Part shown: piece after piece, positions 13,401 through 25,400 of the stretch
How positions within the stretch are numbered: the stretch's first letter is position 1
How the letters are laid out: the number at the start of each line of letters is the position of its first letter
Source of the DNA: Bolinopsis microptera
Taxonomy: Eukaryota > Ctenophora > Tentaculata > Lobata > Bolinopsidae
Direction of reading: 5' to 3'
Assembly (NCBI RefSeq): GCF_026151205.1
Contig: NC_087072.1
Location: 3,057,375-3,121,374 of the forward strand
DNA length: 64,000 bases
The notes under the pieces: generated by a model
Database searches by the model: none
What the model was told of the DNA's origin: nothing
What the model saw: the letters and a program-made list of their open reading frames with translations, nothing else
Translations under genes and position numbers: made by a program

Positions 13401-16400
13401 TATCCAATGAACATCAGGGATTGACGAGAAGAGTGCTAAGACATACACTACGGGAGAAGCAGTGACTTTATCATGTCTTCTCAACTTTGGAGATGGAGGC
13501 ACCGGACCTGACTCCGTCACTTGGCTTGGAATTAGTCAATCCCTCGCCACTACTGACTACAAGATCGATCAGGTTTTCTAGTTTGTTCTGAAGGTTCAGA
13601 AAGTTTATACAGTGTTCTTTAATTCTCAAAATCTATAATAAATTGAAGTTAGACTCTAGTCCCGGTACAAGAGCTTTAAAACAATGTATTGTCAGGGATC
13701 TGATCTGAGCGGAAAGAGGAAGACAACCTTAACGTTTGCTAAAGTGGATAGCAAAGCATATGCAGCTATATATACGTGCCAGTTTAAATACACCAGTCAA
13801 CACGATCATGAAGATAATGCTGAGGTGGTTGTCAGATGTAAGTTAGAATTATAATCTCTTCTAATCTCATATCTTTAGGTGGTAGTGAGTGAAGATAATT
13901 ACCTTACTCGGGATTATTATAACCGGGATAAAGTGGTGGGTTTTTGAAGATTCCGCCATATTTTTCCCGGTCAAAAATTTTACCAGTCATAAAAAAACCC
14001 GCCGACTCAGATTATGGGGTTCCAAGGGGGTGGTGATCATCATATTTTACCTGAAGTCTCATATGTGCTAGAGAAGACTTTTGAAGCAGTGGATGGAGGG
14101 CTGTAACTTTATTGGCGGTTGCTACCATAATTTGGTTATAAAAATCACAATTTGGTTATAGAAATCAGATTTCAGGGTGGACCGTGATTCTCACTTTTCT
14201 TGCCCATGAAGTGAGTAAACTGTGCCACTATTTCATGGTCCACGGTGGATTGATTACTGGAGCAGTTGAAGATGCAAAGCCAAGACGTTCCCCAATACCA
14301 AGCGGTGGGCAGGAAATTAAGCTCCGGCTGACCATCAGAGCAGTAGCCCCATTAGCGGACAAAATGAAAGTCTTGTTAAGACAACAATACAACTTCGAAT
14401 TTGACGGTCAGCAGCAGGGGGATATCAATAATGATAATGGAGGGGACATTAGCGATAATGAGAATGAGAATACGCTTTAATGAAGATTTGACTCATTATT
14501 GCTATAGATTTATTTTCCTTTAAATATTAGACGTGTCTTTTTTTCTATTTCTGAGTAATATCAGTAACTGTAAATTGAAATAACTTCTTTAACAAGTAAC
14601 AAAAACAGAAATTTCGGTTGAAAATTTGTTGACCTCTGAAAAAAAACTTGAAAGGTCGGCCACCGGTAAATACATGACCGGGATAATTTGGCGGGTTTTG
14701 GGAAAGTCCGCCATATTTTTCCCGGTTATTGATTTTCCCAGTCATAAATTAACCCGCTATAATATTCCCGAGTAAGGTAAGTGCAGTAGTAAGTACAATA
14801 TATACATAAAACTCTCCCATATAACATCTTATCCCCTCCTTTCAGTGGCAATGATAAACAAACCGATCCAATACTTCAAAGACTCAGAAGCCACCTTTGT
14901 GATCACGTGTACATTCACCGGAAACGAAACCCCCAACGGAGCCAAGTGGACCCACAAAACACAGGAAGTTACCAACGGCCAAGGAGACTACGCTTTGAAC
15001 TACGACCAAGCCAACAAGAGGTCTACTCTGACAAAGACCAGCCCAACCATGAGCACAGATGACGGAGAGTACGAGTGCAAGTTTGAGATGGCCACTGAGC
15101 AATCCCACGAACCTACCTCTAAATCTGCTGTCACTGTTGTCCGTGAGTACACATATGTGGTCGTATGTTTCTCTTATCTATGGGAGGCTGTTGAGTCATA
15201 CCAAGGCGGCGAAAGCCAGGCAGCTAAAAGCTAAAATATTAATACAATTACACTAAAAGCTCTTTAGATTGCAGTTTCAGATGAACTTTATTTCCTAACT
15301 CAACTCCCAAAACTTCAGATATCACGGTAGCAGAAACATGGACTCTGGTTGGAAAAGCGTCAGAAACCATATCCTGTGAAGTGACTGGTGGGATTTCCCC
15401 TACTGACTTCTCGTTTAGTGACGGTACCGACACGTGGGGCAAGTCTACTAACGCTAACAAAGGCACTGTCAGTGTAAGTTCACACCCGGTGCAAGGAATA
15501 CCACAGTCAGTCAGTAATAGATGGCAACCATTTGTCTTTGATCATTCAAAGTCACCTTTTTATGCTCTTGTCAGTTTTAGTATATTTTTGCTTTTACCCC
15601 AAATCTCGATTTTCACATTTAAGCGATAATTGATCAGCACACTCTTAGGCTATAAGCTGGGACGGGGCCAACAAGAAATTCCACGGTACACTAAACTTGG
15701 CAAACAACTACTGTGCCGTAGGCGTAAAAGCCACCAAAACGATCACCTGCAGCGTCACGTACACAGATCAGATCGTCACCATGACAGCCAAAAATAACTG
15801 CTTCACTACACGGATCATTGTGACTAGTCCCACAAACAAGGCTCTGAGTGGGATTGACACTGTTATCTACACGTCCAAGGTCATCTCAGTGTCTCAACCA
15901 CAGGAGCATGGTTTTGAGGCCACCAGCTTTGGAGACAACTATAAAATTGATGAAGGGACTTGGGACGCTAGTACTAACGTAAGTTTACTTTTTGCAGGAA
16001 TGTTTAACAGTTTGATTGTTTAAACTTTGTTACTATTTTGTCCACTAAATTTCACAAACTTTTCAACGTTCAAAAGGGCCTTATTCAGAGATATGTTTCC
16101 GATCGGTATGACACTTGACACTTGACACTTGACAATAAAGTCTTTTGTACTATTAAGTTGCATCTGTTGAGCGACATTCTAAGTAGCTGTATCTCAGTCG
16201 GTGACAGCAAGCTTGACTCTGACAAAACCGACAAAGGACGTGACATTTAGCTGTGTAGCTTCAGACTCTGATGGCGACGGACAAACTGAGAAATCTATCT
16301 CTTACACTCTTGACGTTATAGGTGTGACAGATACCACCACTTTTTTGCAATATCTTATGACAGACCACCTTAATCTTTATTCATTTCAAGTGACGGACCC

Positions 16401-19400
16401 TTTCACTTTCAGTTCACTCACAAACCAGTTCAAACAACCTAAAATTTCATACAATCTGTTGAAATTTAAAATGTTCCTATAAAAATTGCATCCCGCAGAC
16501 ATCACCGTTACTCACTATCCTGTTGTTCCTGGAGGAACTGCTACCCTCACCTGCGTTGCTTCTAACGTTTTAGGGTATGTTCATCTTTTATCGTTTATCT
16601 CTTATCACCTATGTACAGGGTGTACCGCATAAAGTATATAATATATTTTATATAATTAGTATCTTTTATCTCTTACAATTAGTCTCTTTTATATTAACAT
16701 CTTTTATCTCATTTTTCTCTTATTCAAACTCATAAGGCCTATAATATGACCCTGATTCCTCGCTTAGGAACACTGTGCCTACGAGTGCTATCATGGAGAT
16801 AAACAATAACGCCAACGCCAAAATAACTCACAACGGCATGACGGTTACCTCAGAGGTTGTCGCTAATAACGACGACCTTTACACGTGCGTGTTCAACTGG
16901 AACGGCGCCACTTCTGACGCATCCAAATCATCTGCTGTCAAAACCACGGTCAAGGCTGATACCGTCGGTATGTCAAAGTCTCCTGTTTTAAAAGCGATGG
17001 TTCATCGCTCCAGCGTTATGTGTTTTTTGTGTGATCTTGCGAACAATGTTTCACTGAAGTATATCGCGTGGATTTCAAGCTGTTGACTCTACAGTGGGAT
17101 GCCATATATTTTTGTTATTTCTGATCGTGCCAATACACACAGTGTTAAACCTATAATTATAACACTTTATATATTTCAGCCGTACAAGAGGTAGAAGTTG
17201 CAACCACAGTCGGAGGTTCAGTAACTCTGTACTGTGATGTTAAGGAGACTCACGAGAAGGCGACAGAGATCCAGATTAAATACGGCGGAACAACATATTC
17301 TACGTGAGTTTCAGATCCGTTCAATGTTTATCCAATAAAATTTCCCTAGTTTTTATTGTTGAATAAAAACTCAAAAGTTATTCTAAGAACATCATGGCTA
17401 AACCTTTTCTCGATCTCAGGGCAGAAGCAGATGTGTCAAAGAAAGCCACATTTTCGATAAACACGGCATCTCAGTCCAAAGCCGAGGTTAAGATAAATTC
17501 CGTGTCCGTTGACGGAACGTACGATTGTGTCTTCAAGTGGGGGACAGTTGCAGAGATCACCAAAACTGGTCTTCATGTCGACGTCGTCAGTTAGTCAACT
17601 TTTCCATGTAGTTTTTTGCGATCATTAATATATCATTAATATAGGGTTAATAAATGAGATCACTGAAATAACACCCTGTCCTTATTTTGTATGTGGACCT
17701 CCATTGTACGTGGAACAACTGAAAATATTCTTATCTACGCATTCTCCTCGTAATTCTCATTTGATTTATCCTAGATGAGATTGCTGTTAGAGCTGACACA
17801 TTGTTATTCCTCAGCAATCAGTGTAGAGAAAACATACACCCAGAAAGGTGACGACTCTGAGGTTATAACCTGCAAAATTGATAAGATCAAGAGCGGACAC
17901 ACTAAAGCTCCTGTCTCTGCTTTCACTTTTACTGACGGTACTAAGACGTGGAGCAACGGAGATAGCGTTACAGATGAGGCTACTGTCAGTGTAAGTCAAT
18001 ATAGATCAAGATCAATTTTTCTCGCAATCAAACAACGAATGAGTTCTAAAAATTTCCAACAAAATCTTTACAGCATCGGTAAAATATTTTTACCGACTTA
18101 TTAAAGATAAGATGGGGTTAAAACTCCAATAAAAATTTAATCCATGAAAAATAGTAACAACACTAATTCACAAAAGGATGAAAAGCACTCGGGTGTGGGC
18201 AGTGGCGTAACGTTGCCTGTTGGCGCCCCCCTGCCGAAAAGGCGCCCCCTGTTGGCGCCCCCTCCCCTTTTGGTGCCCCTCCCTAAAATTGAACAAATTA
18301 GGTGATTTTAGAAGATACGCCGGTAAAAATCTCTAAAAAAGTGTGTATCTAGAGCAAAACGCGCAGTTTTGCTAGTACTTTAGTTAAGTTTTCGAAATTG
18401 TCCCACATTCAAACGACGATTTGGCGCCCCCCTAAGATGGCGCCCCCCTGCACAGCGGGGTCAGCAGGGCCCTTCGTTACGCCACTGGGTGTGGGGGGTT
18501 GTGAGGCCCCAACTAACGGGTGATGAATAAAAAATGGGACTACATGTTTTTTAGCCCTCAGCTTCCACCTGAACAACATTTTGATATTTTACCACAACCA
18601 CCAGTTACTCTGAACGATACTCGAACAGTCTCCGCCCCCATTTGATCAAATTGGTTGATCTTTGTCCCCGATAATGGTCTCGAACTAGGGGAGGGGTCCT
18701 ATAAAAATTGTACAGTAAAGCACTGTTCACAGAAGTCGCCTCACAGGTAGTTCAAGCTTCCATACCAAAAACTTTTTAGCAGAGAGTATGCCTGAACTTC
18801 CCATCTATCACATCCTAAAGCGATTTTAGCAGCAGAGGTCGGTAGCCAGAGCTACAGAGACAAAAATGCCATCCTGTATTATGGCACTTACGAAAATGAC
18901 CCAGTAGGAACTGCTGGTGAGCCACATAACCGGCTCCCTGGTGATTCGTTTTGGCTGTACTCTCGGTTATATTTCCAGGGTAGTCATATGACTAAATGTT
19001 TGTTGTCTGAAAGGTGTCAAAGCCTTTAGGATTAGAGATAAGACCCAAAAATGAGAAGTCGTGAGCAAATTCGAAAATATGTAGGGTTAATTTCGTCCAA
19101 AAAGTGATCGACCAAAGTAAATTTTGACAATCTCAACCCATAGAGGACTTCTTTGGAGTCCTGGCAACACATGTACATGCCCGAAATATGGCTAGAAAGC
19201 CTACATGGGCCCTAGGGCACAAAAGAAGAGACTGCGCCAACACGATTTTAGGCCCAACTGTACAGACGGATTTTTGGTGCTTGAAGAAAGAAGCCCTCCT
19301 GAACCAATCAAAATGGGCTCATGGCCGCTTGTCATAGACCACACTTGTTCAAAATTGCCCGCTTTACAACGCTGTTTCATTGGTTTGAACCAAAAATAGT

Positions 19401-22400
19401 TTTATCGACACTAAAAAGACCCTTGAAAAAAGTTCCATTTTTTAGTCATCACCCGTTAGTAGTGAATATACTAGTCCCTGCATAGAGGATAGAATAATTT
19501 AGGGACCACTACCAAAAAATTTATTTTCAAAGTCAATATAGTCCAGCACCTCAATCCTTGAAGATACTGACGATTGTGAAGCGCTTTCCTCCATCTATTC
19601 AATTTACACATCAATTGATGTTGCGTACAATCTGTTCATTTCATTCGTGACTGCTAATAGCGACAAACTTTATTAATAAAAAACTTTCCTGTTAATTTTC
19701 AGGGAGTAGGATGGGCAGCAGATATATTCACGGGGACCTTAACTCTTCGCAAGAAATATTTCACAGATGATAAGACCATTGGATGTACAGTTAATTACGG
19801 ATATTCTACTCTGACAGCTTCTGAAATGGCTGACGTATTTGGTGAGTCAGTTAAACGCTTATCTGTGTCTAAGGACATAACCAGTTAACTTTTTAACTTG
19901 TTTTCCAACAATAACGTTGCATCTAAAACTTATTGTTTGCTCATTCCTGCAGAGTTGTCCAAGACAAGCTGGGTTTTGACCACGGGGCAGACAGCTACAG
20001 TAACCTGTGCCATCACCGGCATCAGGATTGATCCCGATGTCAAGTGGGTAACTGTCGACAACGATCACACTGTCAAAACGGTAAGATCTACAAAACTTTC
20101 AGAACAGATTCATTTTCGTTTGTAGTCTGTGTCAACTTTATTGTTTGTGATTTTTTAACACAAACCAAATAAAAGCTGGGTTTACAGGATCCTTGGGTAT
20201 CGAATACTGGATACAAGAAGTCGATACTGTTTGCGAACAAAATCACTAAAGACACCTCTTACGTCTGTACGTATGTCATCAGCGGCAAAAATTACAACTT
20301 GGATGTGGAGGCAGATGTTGTTGGTAAGTCATATTAAGGATGTTTTTCAGCACTTCGTTTTCAGATAACTACATATTATTATTGTCGACTATCCGTAGAT
20401 GCAATGGTAACTCTATTAAAACCAGTTTTTAAGACAACTCAATTCTCCAGAGTTAGTTGGTAAAGGCAGTGCGGCGGTGGACAAGAGTACAGCTACTCCA
20501 GAATGCTGTGTCAAGGGCGCTAACGTGGCTCCCAAATCTCTGCTCTTCAAGGACCAGACCAAGACATACAGGACCAGTGAAACAGGATACGCACTCGCCA
20601 GTGGGACATATCAGAACAACGACCTGTGCAACAAGCTAACATACACTACCACTGCTGCTGATCACACTTTCACCTGTGTACTCTCCATGTACGAGAACAG
20701 TCTGGAATCTGCTACTGCTAAAGTTGACATCTTCATGTTCAGTAAGTCCTTCATCATCATAACTTTAGGTTTTGTTATGATGAACTACCACCCATTCTTT
20801 GTTGATTCGTTAGAGGGGTACATCATCATCTCTTATACTCCCTAGGTACACCATACACAATGAAGTTAGTTGAACTGGGAACTGATCTGAAGCTGACTGT
20901 CCAGACCTCTGGATGGGACACAAAGCCTACTGTGACCTGGTCCGCTGCAGGCTCTGACTATGAAACCGGCAAATCGTAATTCACTTTTAGTCTACAATTA
21001 CTTCTGAGATTCACCATTTTCAAATTACTGTTGATAAGAAAGTTAATTATTCAGTCGCACAGTTATGGAAAGAAGCCAAACTGTTAGTTTCTACGTGTCA
21101 TATTCTAACTTTCTAGCGTATGTTATCCCAAAACAGTGTAATGAGTGATTGTTTTATAGGGGAGCTGCAACGGAGACATTAATTCAAGGAGGGGCAATAA
21201 ACAAGCTGACTCTCCCTACCAATATAGTAAAGAGTGATATTGCGGTCAAGCTGGCCCTTGCCTTTCCCAACAACATCATCGAGCAGACCATCACTCATGA
21301 CATCTTCGGTAGGACCACTCATCATATTCTAGCTTTTACTATGCCATTAATATAAATTATGTAAATTATGTTATCAACAATACCTCCGAAGTAAATAATA
21401 ATAATGTTAGCATGATCACCTCCTCTCAGAGCTGAAGAAGAGTGATGATGTGATAGTACAGAAAGGTAACTCCTCTTCCGTCTGGTGTGAAGTAACCAAC
21501 TACAACTCCGACCTTAAATTCACCCCCACCTGGACAACAACCTCAGAGTATGTAACCTAGTATACAATCAAGAGGCTTGCATATAATGAACATATTGACA
21601 TGGGTGTAGAGTTGAGCCTGTGCGGAACCTAGTAGTTTCAGTTCCTTGTTTAACTTGCCGTACAGCAAGGACTTCCACTACTTCCACTATATGTACTATA
21701 AAAACTCGGGACAGAGGGGCCTTCCAACTGAGCATTGTTTTGCAACTGCCCACTTAGCTGTCTATTGCTCATTACCGTCGGCTTTCCCATATAGTTTTTG
21801 GAGTTGTTCTATAATTATGATAATTTCTATTGTTTTAATTGATAAATGTATTCTCCGATGTAACTGCCAGTTAGTTCACCTTCCAGTTTACATAACATCT
21901 TATCTAGTCACTTATCAGGTCGACTAGCGCGGGAACTAAGGACGTCCCTAATGGTCAGAGGACGGATCTGACCAACAGTAAAACCTCTGCTGACGTCACT
22001 TACACCTGCTCCTACACTTTCACCACCGCGGGAGGGGCTGCTCTGGGGACCTTCACCAAGCAACCCTTCATCGATGTCATTGGTTAGACATCAGCACTTT
22101 AATGTTTAGCCTTTCTGCCACGTCCGACTCTTAAAGGATGCTGCAACTGATATGTATACAGTGAAATGTGGTGGTTTTGCTTCTCCCAGGAAATTGACTG
22201 ATAAAGAAATCCTGATGATTGATGAGGCAACTAAATTTAAACCCACTAGAAACACCCACATTTAAACACACTTAATCCCACTAGAGACACCCACAACTGA
22301 GGACTATGTAGAGGTGGGACATGATGCTAAAGTCACGTGTAAAGTAACTAATTCGCAACATGATGGCAACATAGTGTTTGAAATGAACAGCAGAATGATA

Positions 22401-25400
22401 TCCGCCGTTCCTGTATCTGATGGAGGTAGGGTATACTTAATTTTTATTCTCCACTGTTTGGTTATTTTCCACAAAAAAAACATGGCTGCCTTACCTGTGA
22501 CTCTACTTCACATTTCAAGACTTTTCTCTCAACATTCTAAAGTTGAGTTTTTAATCGATTTGTTGTATAGTCAGCTTTACAAGCAAAGGTTAGGCAGCCA
22601 TGTAATTTTCAGACTGGACCACAATAACGAAGGACTGCAGTGACCAGACTTGCCTAATAACCCATGATCTGGAGACCAGCCCGCTACAAATACGGTACAC
22701 TGCTCACCCTGACAACTCTGAGAAGTTTGTTAACTTGTACGACCAGAGCCACACCCTCCTGGGATGGGTGCAGTGGGACAGGAGCAGTGTGCACGTGCAC
22801 GAGTGTGGCCAGAGTGTCTGGGTTACTGTGCCCTCTGAGGAAACCCTCCCTCAGATCTGGACTATCTCTAAAACCAGCACCCACCTAACTCTTAAACAGA
22901 ATGAGAAGCTAGTCTTCAGTTATCAGTTCGACAGTAGTGCGAGTTGTTCTAAACTAAAAGGAAATGTGGTCGCTAAAATGAGCTTTAACAAATTCTCAAC
23001 GCTCAGTGCATCTTTCAAACCCTACTCTGGTGAGAAAAACAAATACGTCACAAGCGAACCGTGTCCAACAAAGCGTGAGCTTGTAAACCTTCACGAGATG
23101 AGTAGAACGCGGGATTTAACAAACCTTGAATCTGATCAGCTAACTTTGTTTCAACAATAACGATGCTTAATTGCAGTTTCAACTCCTCAAAATAACTAAC
23201 CATATTTTTATCAGCTCCGTATTATTCTCCATCGTTAAATACTAATTGCTAACTGAGTCTTGTTTCAGAGTGGTGTAAGTATGGTGACATTGGCACGGCA
23301 ACTTTTGAAAGTGCGAGTTCCACCACCATCGCGGCCATCAAATCTTCTTGTTCTGGAAACGCAGGTAGTCATTGAATTTTAATGTTATATGTATTTCTTT
23401 CCATGCGCTTGTTTTAACCTACAGATAAACTACTAAGCCACTGAGAAGTTCATCTGCACTACTTAGACTCTACCCTTGTCATGAACTTACCATTTTATTC
23501 CCTACTCAGCGTGTAAAAGTTTCATACTTGTTGCCGGAAAGTACCACCAGATAACATCAGCAGCAGCTACATACCACCATGAAGCTGGACAGAACGTGTA
23601 TTTCAAGGAAACCTGCCCCACCATCAAGGCAATTACTCCAGTAGTTTTAACGAACGGAGAGTTTTCAAGCAGCATGACCGCCCCAATGAGCACCGACACT
23701 AAGGTTGACTGTCACATTAAAATAGGTACTTTCACTTTCAAGGCCCTGTCGTCAGTGGACACGTTCGTGTTATCGGGAAAGAACTTTGTGACAGTGGAAG
23801 GAGAACCAGCAACTCTTGTGGGTACTATCACTGGGTCTGCTCTTGCTCTTAACTCTCAGGATATGTACTGGAGCGAGGAAGACGGACAGGGAAAGAAAAC
23901 CGTGGGTTGGGGCAACTGGGACAAAGTCAAACAGTCTCGGTCCACCACTCTGCTTATAGAAGGCGTCGCAGCTGACACCACATTTACCGCCACTTTTGTT
24001 GTAAATAGTAGAAAGTGGACCCACATGGTCAAGGTAGACGCCGTCAAGAAAAGTGTTACCGGAACATCTGTCAAGGTGGGTTCCGAGACTATCCTAACCT
24101 GTGGATACGAGGGACAGCAAACACCCCACGACAAGGTCTGGTGGAGTGGACCATTCTCGGGGAAACTCTCAGAGACTGAACAGGTTTCAGGGTTCGAGTT
24201 CGGCAAATCAGCCAGCGCTGGGTATACGTACACCACCATGAAGATAGCTAAAGCAGACAGTGATGCTGTCTATACCTGTAACCACGAGTGGACCAGCAAC
24301 ACCCTCTCCTGGACTGTTAAGTCAGACACCTTCACCATCAGTTCCAGCAGCTACAAGACGGAGTTAGGAACCACTGCTAGTCTCACGTGCTCAGTGTCCC
24401 ACACGGACAAGGCTCCTTCCACGTGGAAATGGGATGTTAAGGGAACCGACTACACTGCGTCTAACTCTGGTGCGGGAATTACCATGACAACATCTACCTT
24501 CGAAAATAGTGGGCAGCACAATAATCTTCAGCTGGCTAATCAGAATTTAGATTCCACGGCAACCTGCAAAATCTCTCTGGACGGTAAGGACTACACAGAA
24601 GCAGTTAACATAGACGTCATTGAGATAAAGACCAAATCCACCACAGTAAAGTTAGCAGCTGCCGCTACAGTTACATGTGAAGTAAAGGGATCATCTTCAG
24701 CGCCGACAGACATCTACTGGGAAGTCAACGGAGGAGCGACATATAAGGCCTCCACGACCACTACCGGCTTCAAGGTGATCCAATCTGGGTTTACTGACGG
24801 GCATCAAACTGCAGAGCTGAGGATAACATCCTCCCAGGCTGATGAAACATACACGTGTAAAGTTGTTTTCCCGACGAACTCCTTTACAAAGACAGCCACT
24901 GTGGACGTGTACAAGCTAACCACAAGTCAGGTCACTACGGAAGCGTTGTCAGGGAAAGCAGCTGCCTTCACTTGCACTGTAACAGAAAGCAAGACCGCAC
25001 CAGCTCACATCACCTGGACAGTGGACGGCAAGGTGGCTTCCCCCACTGACACTGCCACTTACACCATCACCACACCACCCTACGCAGCCCAGACCATGAA
25101 GAGCACTCTCATAATAAAGAGCGCTACTAAAGACAGCAGTATAGTGTGCTCCACTAAGGTAGAATCAGATGGATTAGCTCCAGCCATTGACATGGACGTA
25201 TATGAAATGACGGCCCAGGAGACACTCTCCTTCAACACGGTAGAGTCGGTTGTTGCCATGAAGCTGACAGGAGTTAACAAGGATATAAACTTGAGCAGGG
25301 TATCCTGGTTCCTAGGGACAACTCAGGAGCTCAAGGATGTTGGGTTGTATACCAAGAGCAGGACTTGGGATGAGGCTAAGAAAGAGTGGGTGGGTATGCT

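Noticed and set aside
14184-14480. 98-codon frame in the 13902-14777 element as a possible transposase
   Set aside because: No DDE-type catalytic pattern or DNA-binding motif recognised; too short to be called a transposase, so kept only as an unexplained frame within the element.
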